Part shown: positions 23,171 to 34,996 of the stretch, piece by piece
Layout: every line of letters starts with the position of its first letter
Position numbering within the stretch: position 1 is the stretch's first letter
From: Cyanophora paradoxa
Taxonomy: Eukaryota > Glaucocystophyceae > Cyanophorales > Cyanophoraceae
DNA length: 64,000 nucleotides
NCBI GenBank assembly: GCA_004431415.1
Contig: QPMI01000503.1
Location: 62,001-126,000 of the forward strand
Direction of reading: 5' to 3'
The notes under the pieces: model-generated
What the model was told of the DNA's origin: nothing
The model's input: the letters and a program-made list of their open reading frames with translations, nothing else
Database searches by the model: none
Made by a program: the position numbers and the translations under genes

Positions 23171-24493
23171 ATCGGTATGTCGGAGCCTCGGAGCACGCGA
23201 GAGGCTGGAGAAGCGAGCAGCTGACTTCGGCCTGGCAATCGTTGATGGCACTGATTGCTCTGGAAACTGCCAGTTTGACAGTGTGCGTCTGTATTAGGGT
23301 TAGGGCTCTCAGAGTCTTTTGATATCAACCCAGAAGGACCTACTCTTTCTAAGCTACGGGCGCGCGGGACCACTCCTAGACCGTCAACGCTTTAACTGTA
23401 CCCGTGCTGTTAGGGATAGAGCGTAACCCGCAGGGACTGGTGCCCTGATGGAAAAAAAGGAATCGGAGCCGAGCCTAGCTATAGCTACGAGCTGACTCCA
23501 GTGAGCAGGCGCTTCGCGTCCACGCCGGTGCCGTAGCGGATGAAGATGCTCCTGCGAGAGGTCCGTAATTCTTGTCTAGCTGCAAGATGCGAGGGGGAAC
23601 TTAGCTAGCTGCATGATGCTTGGAGCTGATCGTAATCGTAATTCTTGTCTAGCTGATGCTTGGAGCTGATCGTAGTCGTAATTCTTGTCGAGGGCGCGGG
23701 GGTGCCCCCGGGCCTCTTAGCTCTCAGCTCCCAGCCCGCCGCAACCGGTACCGTGATTACGATCGTACTTCGGATCGTAATAGTAATCGTTTATATTTAA
23801 ATTGCTTTCTCGTCCCAGCGGCCCGACGCCGCCATGCTTTTAGACGCACTCCGAAACGATGCATTCTTTCCTGTTGGCTTGCCCCTGAACGACGCCGAGA
23901 GCTGCTGAAGGTTGAGTCCGAATCCAGACCTGGGACCCCGGTCAAGTCTAGAGTGCGGCCCGATCCGAGCTACGAGATTTGTCGAGATGATCGGCGCTAG
24001 TTGCGTACGACTCACTTGTTCGTATCCCGCAAGCTCCGGCTGTTACTCCGAGCGAGCGGCGCCTTAACGAAGCCCTCGGGTGCCCGCGTTGTCATCGCCC
24101 GATTGACCGAGCGATCTAAAAGAGCCTTTGCCGCTAAGCCGCCTTAACCGCTAAGCCGCGCAGCGTCTTGGCTGCCTTGGCCGGCTTGGCCGGCTTGGCC
24201 GCCTTGGCCGCCAGCGGCCGAGCAGCCGCCGAGTCTGCCGAGCCTCAGCAGCCGAGCCTGCGAGCAGCCGAGCCTGCCGAGCGCAGCCGAGCCTGCCGAG
24301 CAGCTGAGGCTGCTGAGCAGCTGAGGCTGGAGGGGGGTACAGAACGACTGGCTTCCTGTGAGGCCAGGGCGCAGTGAGATGCACTGGCGCGGTGCAGTTT
24401 TCGGGTGAACGACGAGAGAGCTCGCTGCGATGGGTCCGTAGCGTTCGAAGTCCTGCAACGCCCCTCGTGACCGCACTTAAGCGCTTAATTCGC
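23171..24493. repeat. Repeat-rich region with long dispersed element, copy 3
   Basis: 23338-23565 is the fullest inverse copy of the long element. 23572-23690 is the inverse of 1317-1431. 23716-23790 recurs at 62769-62848. 24165-24330 is a low-complexity stretch built from CTTGGCCGGCTTGGCCG and GAGCAGCCGAGCCTGCC-type units. No gene seen. Confidence 0.65.
23338..23565 (-). repeat. Long dispersed element, copy 3
   Basis: About 228 bases matching 16580-16797 in inverse orientation over its whole length, including the coding-like end and the CTCTTTCTAAGCTACGGGCG end. Confidence 0.8.
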
Positions 24494-27400
24494 AGGCGAC
24501 GATGAGGCGAGAGCTGCCGATGTGCAGGAGATCGCCGACGGCTTTGCCTTGGCCGTGTGCGGTATCCTTGCTGCGGAGAGCGTCCAGGCGAGCCACGGAG
24601 ACAGCGCCGCCGACGGAGTAGCAGAGATCGTCGAGCGTGGGTATGATGGATTGATGCACACTCGCTCTGTACCGTGCTGACATTCACGCGGCGGACAGGC
24701 TCGAGGCGGCCAGCCGGCTCTTCTCAGGTGCGCTTGCTTCCTCTGCATGCAATCCGCGCATTGCACATTCGTAGCTAATATGATCTGCAGTGCTGACCGG
24801 CAGGGCCTTCGACCACGCGTTCGCGCTGGTGTCCGCTGTGCACGGCCTGGTCGAAGCGGAGAAGGTGTCCCTCAGCCGGAAGCAGTTTCAGTACCTCACA
24901 TCGATCATATCTTCGTTGTCGACTGTGCCGGACAACGAAGCGCGCCTGTTCAAACTGCTATGCTGGCGCATTTGCTCGGCCGGCGCGGCCAAGACGAAAG
25001 GTGCGGCCCGCACGAGCACAATACATCTTTCGCTGAGACGCCGTGAAGGTGCAAATTACAGCGGCATCTCCGAGGCGGTCGAGAAGGCGCTACGGAGCAC
25101 ACAAAATGCAGAGCTGAGGAGGAACATAGCGGATATCAAGAAGGAGCTCAGCGGTGCTCCGGCGCAGGGCAAGAAGTGCCAAGCGTTGTTCGACCTGCAG
25201 CACATGCGCGCGCAAGCTGCGAAGGCGGTTGGAAACTGGAGCTTCTCACAGGGGGCCTACCAGAAGGCGCGTGCTGCGGCGTCGCGCCTGCGGATCTCGC
25301 TGACACGGAGCAGGCAATCGTGTGCTACGATTTCGCAATCCAACAGTCTCCGGAAGACAAAGGAATCGACTCTGCCATCTTCTGGTCGAACCGCGCGCAG
25401 TGCCACTGGAAGCTGGAGCGCTACCAGCAGGTCATCCTGGATTGCACGGAAGCGATCGCCCGCGCGCCCTTTGCCAAGGCCTACGTGAGCGCTTCCGCAT
25501 GCGATCGCGGGGCGCGCGAGCTGATGCGCACCCCCGAACGAAGGCACGGCGTTCCAAGGCCCACGAGCAGCTGGGCGACCTCCTCGCTGCCTTGCGAGGT
25601 GCGCGGGGCGCCGGGCTACTCTGTCGCTCCGCGCCCGAGCGCCGCGCAGACGCACAGCAGTACATGAGGCTGGTCCCCGAGGACCGGGACGAGGCCGGGC
25701 GCGTTGCGGCCCTGCAGGCCACGGTCACGAAGCTGGGGCTCAGGCCCCCGTCGCCCTCCCCGGAGCCCGCCGCCCCGCCTCCGCCATCGGCCCCGCCCGA
25801 CGAGGAGAAGAAGAAAGGGGCGGCGAACGGCCCCGCAGAGAAGAAGGGGCAACAGCCGAAGGCGAAGGAGGAGGCGGCGACGGCCTCCTCCAAACGAGCG
25901 AAAAGGAAAGAGACGGGGACGAAGCAAAACGGGGCGGCCCCCGCGGCGCCGCCCCCGCCCCCGCCCCCGCCCCCGCCAGGTGCCGCGCCGCCCCATCCGC
26001 ACCTCGCCGCCGCCGGGCCCAACGCGCCGCAGCGCCCGAAGAGAAGGGGGTGCTGGTGAAGTGCGAGACGCCGGAGGGCCCGATGGAGATCCGGGTCCCG
26101 GAGGGCCTCTCATTCTCGGAGTTCAGACGGACCCTCATCACGTACCTGCAGGAGAAAGGCGTGTCGGGCCGCCAGCTGCGCTTCCTCCAGCTCCCGGAGA
26201 GGGGCCCCCTGCAGAACGAGGAGCAGCTGAAGCAGTTCCTCTCCCGCCGCGTCCCCTCGCTCGCCGTCGGTCCGGCCCGCCCCTGCGCCACGCGCCCCCG
26301 CCGCTTCCGATCCCGTGCGCCCTGCAGACACCTCTTCTGCATCGGTCGCCTCGTCTGCGCCGCCCGCGCGAGAGAAGAAGCATGAGGAGGCACCGAAACC
26401 AGCGCCGCCGGCCCCGGCTCCGCAGGCGAAGCTGCGCGCCGCGGCCAGCGGAAGGCCCGAGAGGGCGGCGGGGGCGTCGGTAAACGGCAGGTCCCGCGGA
26501 GGCGACGAGGCGCCTAGCGAGGCCCCGCGGGTCGCCTCCGCTGCCGCCGCCTCCGCCGCTGCCCCGCCCGCGTCAGAGGCTGGTGCGCGCCGCGCGCAGC
26601 GCCCCGCGCCGCGCCGCCCGGGCCGGTCCGAGGACGGCCGCCGCAGGCCGCTTCGAGCCGCTGCTGGAGGCGCTAGAGGAGGCACGGGGGCGGACGGGAG
26701 CCCCCGAAGTCGAGCTGGCGGTCCTGGCCCCGCTCCTCCGGTCGCGCCTGCCCAAGGCGCAGGGCGGCCGCCTCGCGGAATACGTCCAGTCGGCCGCCGA
26801 CGCCGGCGCCGTGGGGATCCGGCGGGACGGCGGCCTCCTTTTCGTGCGGCTGCCGGGCCTCCCCCGGGGCGGCCCGAGCACCGGCGTCGTCGAGGCCGTG
26901 AGCGACCCTTTCGGCTTCATCCGGCCCAGCGGGCCGCCCGCCGCCGGCGACCTCATCCCCTTCCACCGCCTCCACGTCGCCGTGCGCCCCGCCCCGCCCC
27001 GCCCCGCCCCCCGCCCCGCCTCTCGCTCGCCCTTGTTCATTTTTCGCTCAGGAGAGCTCCCCAGTGCCCTCCGTGGGCGACGCCGTCGAGTTCGTTGCCG
27101 TGTACGACCCGCAGACGAATCATGTGACGGCCTCGCATGTCCGCTGCATGGCGGGGGCCGGTTTCGCCCCCGCCGCCGGCGAAACCTCCTCCCCGCCGCC
27201 CGCCGCCCGCGACGGCGGCTGGCACACCGTCGGCGCGAGGGCCGTCCGTCCCGCCCCCGCGCCCAACGCCCCCCCTGCCCCCCTCGCCCACGGGGGCCCC
27301 AAGCCCTCCGTCACGCCTCTCTCCACCCCGCAGCGCCCCGGCCCCGCCGGCCCCATCCTCTCCCCGACCTCCAGCGCCACCCCCGGCCGCGCCCCGCCTT

Positions 27401-30259
27401 CCCCGAACCTCGGACCCCGTACCCCCGGCTCGGCGAGGCCCTCCCCGGCCTCGGCCGCCCCCCGGCCTCCCATCCACCCCCCTCCGACCCGGTCGCCCTA
27501 CGCCGTCCAGACCCCCCGCCTGGACCTTCGGGACAGGGATCTTTCCTACCTCCCCAAGGTCCCGCCCCGCGCCCCGACCGCCCCGCCCCGCCCCGGCCCG
27601 CCGCCTTGAGAGCTTCACGCCGCCTCGCAGGAGCTTAAGGACATCGATCTAAAAGGCTGCACGGCGCCTTGGCGCCTCAAGACGAAGATCTGCCGCCGCT
27701 GGATGGACACAGGGTACTGCGAACACGGGAAGGACTGCTGGTTCGCCCACGGCTCCCACGAGCTGCGAGACACCTCAGAGGTGCGCCGGTTTGGATCGGG
27801 TGGGTCGTTTTCGGAATCTTTCTTGGGGCTTGCGGTTTGTGATGAGCAACCTTCACCAACGCTGACGGCGGCGCCGTTAGCGCGTGAACTCCCCTCGGGG
27901 AGGGAACGCGCGCGGCCCGCCCTGAAGTATCAAAACTTCTCTGTATTCTGATCACCCGCTCCTTTGTTTTATTGGTTCTGGTTTCTCCATAGGTCTTCTA
28001 GATGCGCATTATATTCGCATTTTCGCGGTTTGTGTTGAGCAACCTTCACCAACGCTGACGGCGGCGTCGTTAGCGCGTGAACTCCCCTCGGGGAGGGAAC
28101 GCGCGCGGCCCGCCCTGAAGCATCAAAAACTTCTCTGTATTCTGATCATCCGCGTTCCATCGTTCTCTCCCTTTCTATAATTTTCACTTGGCGCTTCTGT
28201 GATGAGCAACCTTCACCAACGCTGACGGCGGCGCCGTTAGCGCGTGAACTCCCCTCGGGGAGGGAACGCGCGCGGCCCGCCCTGAAGCATCAAAAACTTC
28301 TCTATATTTTGATCATCCGCGTTCCATCGTTCTCTCCCTTTCTATAATTTTCACTTGGCGTCTTCTGTGATGAGCAACCTTCACCAACGCTGACGGCGGC
28401 GTCGTTAGCGCGTGAACTTCCCTCGGGGAGGGAACGCGCGCGGCCCGCCCTGAAGCATCAAAACTTCTCTGTATTCTGATCACGCGCCTTATCCTTTCCG
28501 TAGTTTTCTTTCGTTTTCTTTAGCCTGAGCGCGAATGATGCAACTGTTGCATGACTTTCCATGGATGACAAACAACATACACACGAGCTTTTTAAATCTG
28601 AGCGCTCTTCCCCGACCTTGCTTTACTCCCTTTCCTGCCGCTGTCCTTCGGGCGCGCACCGACGATGCGGCGCGCACCGCGCAGGGCTCCGGGAGTGCAT
28701 CCACGACGCCGTCCCGGCCTGGCCCCTCCGGGCACTCCCCCTCGTCCCGGCGCGGCGGCCCACCCTCGCCGCAGCCTGCCCCGCCCGCCCGCCATCCCCC
28801 GCACTCGCCCGCCCCAGCCCCCGCGGCGCCCCTCCCGCCGCCGCCCCCGCCGCCGCCCCCGCCCCCGCCCCCCGCCAAGCCCGTCCTGTCGGCGGAAGAG
28901 ATTCTGAGCCACGTGACGGCCGTGTACGCGGCCGTGGCCGGCGCGGTGTCGCCCACGGACGCCCAGACCAAGGTCTTCTGGCACGTCAAGAAGCTGAACC
29001 TCCCGGGGGACCACCCGCACCTCATCGCCGGCCTCGTCGTCTTCGGGCGGGAGTACCCCGAGCCGCTCGTGGCGGCCGCCTCCCGCGCCGTGGCGGGCCT
29101 CGTCCCGCAGCTCTTCGCCCCCGAGCAGCTCCTCGCCGGGCTCTCCATCGGCGCCGAGGGGGTGCTCGACTTCTACTCGCGCAACGCCGAGGCGGGGCCC
29201 CGCGGCTGGCGGCCCCTCCTCCTCTTCGCCGCCCGCTGCGTCTGCTCCCGCGTCCTCCACCCCTCGGCCCTGCCCCGCATCCTTGCCCCCCTCGCCCCCT
29301 GCGGCCTCGCCGCCCAAGTCGCCGCCACCTTCCTCCGCCTCGCCGCCGAGGAAATCGTGCGCCTCCCCGCACCCCCTCCCTTGCTCTGTGCTGAACCCCG
29401 CCCAAGGGCGAGGACGGGGTGCGGGAGCTGCTCGTGGAGGGCGCCATCGACTTCCGCTCCTTCTTCCCCCCCGTGGCGCGCGACAGCGACGACGTCCTCC
29501 TCGCCTTCCTCGCGGAGGCCGGCCTCCCCTCCCTCTGGAACTCCCTGTCACCCTCCCTCGCCGAGCGCGCCGCCCGGCGGGCCGAGGAGGCGCCCCCTGC
29601 CCCGTCCGCCGCCGTCCGGCCACCGCACCCGCCCCCGCCGGCCGTCGTACCCCCCTCGGACGAGGAGGAGCGGCTGCTGGAGGAGGCCGTTGCGGCGCCT
29701 CTACACGCCGAGTTACTGAGGGGGGTACTCGACGAGGAGGACGTCCTCTCGGGCCCCCTGGCACCTCCCGTGCCAATTGCTGCTGCACCGGTCGTCCAGC
29801 ACACACACCTCAGCCCCGTCCAGCCTTCGATCCCCCCCGGGCCCGCCCCGCCGCCCATGTCCTTCCATCCGCGGGTGCCGCACAGCCCCTCGCCTCCCTG
29901 TGCACTGTGTGCCCTGCTGACGCCCGGGCAGGCGCAGGAGCCGGAGGAGGAGAGCCTGGAGGCGTTCCAGGGGCGGCACTTGCTGTGCCCTATTTGTGGC
30001 GTGGCGTGGCTCAACCGCGACCCCGTCTCCCTCGACTGCGGCCACTGCTTCGTGCGCCGCGACCTCTTTGCACTCTCAATTGCGGCCCTGAATCTGCTCC
30101 CGTTTATGCATTCCCGCTTCGCAGTGCAACCAGTGCCTCCAGAGGGTGATCCTGTACTACACGGAGGAAACCAAGCGGACGGGCGTCGTCCTCTTCCCGG
30201 CGTGCCCAACTTGCGCCCGCCCGTTCCGCCAACCGCGTCGGCTTGCCGGCTGGACGTGA
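24494..30259 (+). CDS. Giant multidomain protein: TPR, PB1-like, LOTUS/OST-HTH, cold-shock, CCCH zinc finger, RING (array copy A)
   Basis: Exons join in phase. After a helical start (RAFDHAFALVSAVHGL), three TPR repeats: AKAVGNWSFSQGAYQKQA, SNRAQCHWKLERYQQVILDC, KAYARRSKAHEQLGDLLAAL. A Pro/Lys linker leads to a PB1/ubiquitin-like part (26033-26260, EGPMEIRVPEGLSFSEFRRT). Next a LOTUS/OST-HTH-like region (FEPLLEALEEARG, RLAEYVQSAADAGAVGIRRD), a cold-shock domain (TGVVEAVSDPFGFIRP, SVGDAVEFVAVYD) and a C-x8-C-x5-C-x3-H finger (27631-27780, CRRWMDTGYCEHGKDCWFAH). An unknown helical part starts VLSAEEILSHVTAVYAA. The C-terminus is a C3HC4 RING: CPIC, CGHCF, CNQC, CPTC. The modules suggest an RNA-binding E3 ubiquitin ligase. 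The 5' end is unresolved. It could be two genes split at the 904-base intron 27781-28684. Confidence 0.65.
27839..28482 (+). repeat. Four intronic copies of a 115-base structured repeat
   Basis: Copies at 27839-27954, 28030-28148, 28198-28314 and 28367-28482; a fifth, single copy sits in the matching intron of array copy B (32857-32973). Each begins GATGAGCAACCTTCACC (or GTTGAGC) and contains two hairpins: CGCTGACGGCG with CGCCGTTAGCG, and CTCCCC with GGGGAG. Copies 2-4 share a spacer beginning CGTTCCATCGTTCTC. Confidence 0.85.
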
Positions 30260-30507
30260 GATACTAGCTCGAATAACGAGGAAGGCAGGTGACCCACTTC
30301 CCGCGGCTCGGCAAAATGGATGCAGGCTTCGCTGAGCATTCCGTTGCCCAAATGTATGGGATTGCAGATATTAGAGCAGAGAGGGTAGGAGCAGAGAAGA
30401 GATCAGCCGCAGTGTACCAAGATGCTCGGAATGTTGTGAGGGGTGGCAAGAGTGGGTGGGCGAAACGAGCTGAAGAAAGTAAACGAGGCTGCTTAAGCTG
30501 CTGTTGA

Positions 30508-31409
30508 TCAAACACTCAAACGCAGACCCAAATATCTCGCAACAGCACGCCGACGTCGGTCTTTGGTGCCATGGGACGGGTTTGGCTGGTCATAGAACTG
30601 AAGCACCTCTCCCAGTTGCTGGTTCGTGAGAGCCAAGAGATGATCCCGATTGTGGATCTGAATAGGAGAAGGGGTCATCAAAGCCATCTCCCTACACGGT
30701 GACGGAGTGTTAGTCTGCAGCGCCGGCTGTTCGCGGATGCGCACTTATACGCACCCGCGTGCCATTGTCCATCTGCACCGTACGTATACAGCGCATGAGT
30801 GGCCGTTTGAACGCGTACGTGTCGCGTACCGCACGCACCCGGTTTAGGATCTGGTGCTGCTGATGCGAAATCTGCTGCTGCTGCTGCATCATCTGCTGGA
30901 TCTGTAGCTGCATCGGCTGGATCTGCTGGACCTGTTGCAGGATCTGCTGCAGGACCTGATGAATCTGCGGGCAAGAGTCAACGCGCCGCTCGCGTGCCCT
31001 GGCCACTGTGCACGTACGTTGGCGTTGTGTGGAGGCGCCGGGGCTGCGGCTGCTGCTGCGAAGACGCCGCTGGCTGCAGCGAGATGCTGCGACAGCAGGT
31101 TCATGTCGGCGGCGTTCAGAGCCATCAGTTCAAAGAGCAGCGTTGAATTCGAGTGGCGGGATGACACGACAACCGCGCGGGTGCAAGTGTCTAGGGAAGG
31201 GGGGGAGGAGACTGAAATCAATTCGAGTAGCGGGATAACTGTAACCGCAGTGCTAGCGTCTAGGGAAGGGGGAGGGGGGTGGGGGTGGGGGGCGGGGTAA
31301 AGGAGGCTGAAGTCACTGAAAGGAATGTGCGAACCTTGTCTAGCATCTCGTTCTGTCTTGAATAGGGGTTTTCCCTGTCCTGCGCGCCGTGTTTCCGTGT
31401 TTTCGGCAT
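30508..31409 (-). CDS. Glutamine-rich protein with basic C-terminal motif, array copy A
   Basis: Exon 1 starts MPKTRKHGAQDRENPY at 1409 of kb 30 (31409). After an intron containing a roughly 65-base minisatellite comes an Ala-rich exon (HLAAASGVFAAAAAAPAPP). Next is a Gln-rich exon (IHQVLQQILQQVQQIQ, QQMMQQQQQISHQQHQILNR) and then VRAVRDTYAFKRPLM. The last exon reads LTNQQLGEVLQFY and GTKDRRRRAVARYLGL. The ending resembles a SAP-type DNA-binding helix pair ('L-x-x-x-L-x-x-x-G...GTK-x-x-L/R...R-x-L'), but only weakly. Tail to tail with the RING gene; head to head with a PPAN fragment. I do not recognise the family. Confidence 0.55.
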
Positions 31410-31670
31410 CACCTAGCCGCAGCTAGCCGTTCGGGCCGGGATAGTTCACCGATAAGCCGCAGCACCAAGTAAAACTAGCGCTCTATGCTTGCTAGTGCGC
31501 GTGCTGTCACTGCGCTCTGCTAGGTCGCAATCGAGCAAAGGAAACGAAACCACGCGTACCCCGTAGCAGGAGTCGCTAGTAGTCGCTGCTCAGTCGCAGC
31601 CTCAGAGTCGCAGGCCAGCTAAGCCGAGCACGCCTCGTCCTAGCTCGAGAATCTCACAAAGAGCAGCATT

Positions 31671-32198
31671 ATGGCCAAGAGAAGGGTGCGCGTACGCGTG
31701 CTGCACTCCGATCGATCTCGCCGCGCTCTGGCGCACAGCTACGAGAGCGCTAGCTGAAGACGCCTCGAGCAGAAGACGAGGCTTACGCATGTGACCACGA
31801 CGCCGGAGGAGAACGCCATTACCCAAGTCGTTCGTCTTCTGCAAGGGCGAGGTCGGTCACGCCGTACGCGAGCTGATAGAGGATCTGCGCCTCGTGATGG
31901 AGCCCAATACGGCGCGGAAGCTCAAAGTCAGCGCTTGCCGATTTGCGCGCGCGCCCCCTGTCTGAGCGCTGGCTGCAGGTGCGCAAGACGAACAAGATCA
32001 AGGACTTCGTGCACGTGGCAGGACCGCTAGGTGTTTCGCACTTCCTTGTGCTGACCTGCACCGACGTCGGCACGTACCTGCGAGCCATCAAGGTCCCGCA
32101 CGGGCCGACTGTCACGTTCCGTCTGTGTTCCTACTCGACGACCGCGGATGTGCAGCTGTCCCAATGCAAATGTAGGCGCATTGTATTGCTACACTACG
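31671..32198 (+). pseudogene. PPAN: Broken PPAN/SSF1 copy A
   Basis: Begins ATGGCCAAGAGAAGG like the intact gene at 46367. Relative to it there is a 4-base loss in exon 2 (AACGCCATTACCC against AACGCCATTAAGATCCC), which shifts the frame. About 260 bases are also missing between exon 3 and exon 5 (joined near 32150). It ends in exon 5 at CTACACTACG. No full Brix-domain protein can be made. Confidence 0.85.
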
Positions 32199-34751
32199 GT
32201 TGAAAACTGGAGCTTCAACAAATGGAGATTCTCTAAGGGGGCCCATCGTCGGCGCGAGGGCCGCCCGACCCGCCCCCGCGCCCACCGCCCCCCCCGGCCC
32301 CCCTCGCCCACGGGGGCCCCAAGCCCTCCGTCACGCCTCTCTCCACCCCGCAGCGCCCCGGCCCCGCCGGCCCCATCCTCTCCCCGACCTCCAGCGCCAC
32401 CCCCGGCCGCGCCCCGCCTTCCCCGAACCTCGGACCCCGTACCCCCGGCTCGGCGAGGCCCTCCCCGGCCTCGGCCGCCCCCCGGCCTCCCATCCACCCC
32501 CCTCCGACCCGGTCGCCCTACGCCGTCCAGACCCCCCGCCTGGACCTTCGGGACAGGGATCTTTCCTACCTCCCCAAGGTCCCGCCCCGCGCCCCGACCG
32601 CCCCGCCCCGCCCGGCCCGCCGCCTTGAGAGCTTCACGCCGCCTCGCAGGAGCTTAAGGACATCGATCTAAAAGGCTGCACGGCGCCTTGGCGCCTCAAG
32701 ACGAAGATCTGCCGCCGCTGGATGGACACAGGGTACTGCGAACACGGGAAGGACTGCTGGTTCGCCCACGGCTCCCACGAGCTGCGAGACACCTCAGAGG
32801 TGCGCCGGTTTGGATCGGGTGGGTCGTTTTCGGAATCTTTCTTGGGGCTTGCGGTTTGTGATGAGCAACCTTCACCAACGCTGACGGCGGCGTCGTTAGC
32901 GCGTGAACTTCCCTCGGGGAGGGAACGCGCGCGGCCCGCCCTGAAGCATCAAAACTTCTCTGTATTCTGATCACGCGCCTTATCCTTTCCGTAGTTTTCT
33001 TTCGTTTTCTTTAGCCTGAGCGCGAATGATGCAACTGTTGCATGACTTTCCATGGATGACAAACAACATACACACGAGCTTTTTAAATCTGAGCGCTCTT
33101 CCCCAACCTTGCTTTACTCCCTTTCCTGCCGCTGTCCTTTGGGCGCGCACCGACGATGCGGCGCGCACCGCGCAGGGCTCCGGGAGTGCATCCACGACGC
33201 CGTCCCGGCCTGGCCCCTCCGGGCACTCCCCCTCGTCCCGGCGCGGCGGCCCACCCTCGCCGCAGCCTGCCCCGCCCGCCCGCCATCCCCCGCACTCGCC
33301 CGCCCCAGCCCCCGCGGCGCCCCTCCCGCCGCCGCCCCGCCGCCGCCCCGCCCCGCCCCCCGCCAAGCCCGTCCTGTCGGCGGAAGAGATTCTGAGCCAC
33401 GTGACGGCCGTGTACGCGGCCGTGGCCGGCGCGGTGTCGCCCACGGACGCCCAGACCAAGGTCTTCTGGCACGTCAAGAAGCTGAACCTCCCGGGGGACC
33501 ACCCGCACCTCATCGCCGGCCTCGTCGTCTTCGGGCGGGAGTACCCCGAGCCGCTCGTGGCGGCCGCCTCCCGCGCCGTGGCGGGCCTCGTCCCGCAGCT
33601 CTTCGCCCCCGAGCAGCTCCTCGCCGGGCTCTCCATCGGCGCCGAGGGCGTGCTCGATTTCTACTTGCGCAACGCCGAGGCGGGGCCCCGCGGCTGGCGG
33701 CCCCTCCTCCTCTTCGCCGCCCGCTGCGTCTGCTCCCGCGTCCTCCACCCCTCGGCCCTGCCCCGCATCCTTGCCCCCCTCGCCCCCTGCGGCCTCGCCG
33801 CCCAAGTCGCCGCCACCTTTCTCCGCCTCGCCGCCGAGGAAATCGTGCGAGCCTCCCCGCACCCCCTCCCTTGCTCTGTGCTGAACCTCCAATCAAAGGG
33901 CGAGGACGGGGTGCGGGAGCTGCTCGTGGAGGGCGCCATCGACTTCCGCTCCTTCTTCCCCCCCGTGGCGCGCAACAGCGACGACGTTCTCCTCGCCTTC
34001 CTCGCGGAGGCCGGCCTCCCCTCCCTCTGGAACTCCCTGTCACCCTCCCTCGCCGAGCGCGCCGCCCGGCGGGCCGAGGAGGCGCCCCCTGCCCCGTCCG
34101 CCGCCGTCCGGCCACCGCACCCGCCCCCGCCGGCCGTCGTACCCCCCTCGGACGAGGAGGAGCGGCTGCTGGAGGAGGCCGTTGCGGCGCCTCTACACGC
34201 CGAGTTACTGAGGGGGGTACTTGACGAGGAGGACGTCCTCTCGGGCCCCCTGGCACCCCCCGTCCCCATTGCTGCTGCACCGGTCGTCCAGCACACACAC
34301 CTCAGCCCCGTCCAGCCTTCGATCCCCCCCGGGCCCGCCCCGCCGCCCATGTCCTTCCATCCGCGGGTGCCGCACAGCCCCTCGCCCCCCTGTGCACTGT
34401 GTGCCCCGCTGACGCCCGGGCAGGCGCAGGAGCCGGAGGAGGAGAGCCTGGAGGCGTTCCAGGGGAGGCACCTGCTGTGCCCTATTTGTGGCGTGGCGTG
34501 GCTCAATCGCGACCCCGTCTCCCTCGACTGCGGCCACTGCTTCGTGCGCCGCGACCTCTTTGTACTCTCAAGTGCGGCCCTAGATCTGCTCCCGTTTATG
34601 CCTTCCCGCTTCGCAGTGCAACCAGTGCCTCTAGAGGGTGATCCTGTACTACACAGAGGAAACCAAGCGGACGGGCGTCGTCCTCTTCCCGGCGTGCCCA
34701 ACTTGCGCCCGCCCGTTCCGCCAACCGCGTCGGCTTGCCGGCTGGACGTGA
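32199..34751 (+). pseudogene. Array copy B: 5'-truncated CCCH/RING gene
   Basis: 32199-32247 is a short relic of the TPR exon (VENWSFNKWRFSKGA against VGNWSFSQGA in copy A), directly followed at 32249 by sequence matching copy A from about 27229. The Pro-rich exon, the CCCH exon (32650-32799) and the RING-half exons (33176 to the stop at 34749-34751) keep their frame, but TPR, PB1, LOTUS and CSD parts are absent. The intron before the RING half has one structured repeat instead of four. The RING intron donor is GT at 34562. A shorter protein could still be made, so decay is not certain. Confidence 0.7.
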
Positions 34752-34996
34752 GATACTAGCTCGAATAACGAGGAAGGCAGGTGACCCACTTCCCGCGGCT
34801 CGGCAAAATGGATGCAGGCTTCGCTGAGCATTCCGTTGCCCAAATGTATGGGATTGCAGATATTAGAGCAGAGAGGGTAGGAGCAGAGAAGAGATCAGCT
34901 GCAGTGTACCAAAACGCTCGGAATGTGAGGGTTGGCAAGAGTGGGTGGGCGAAACGAGCTGAAGGAAGTTAACGAGGCTGCTTAAGCTGCTGCTGA

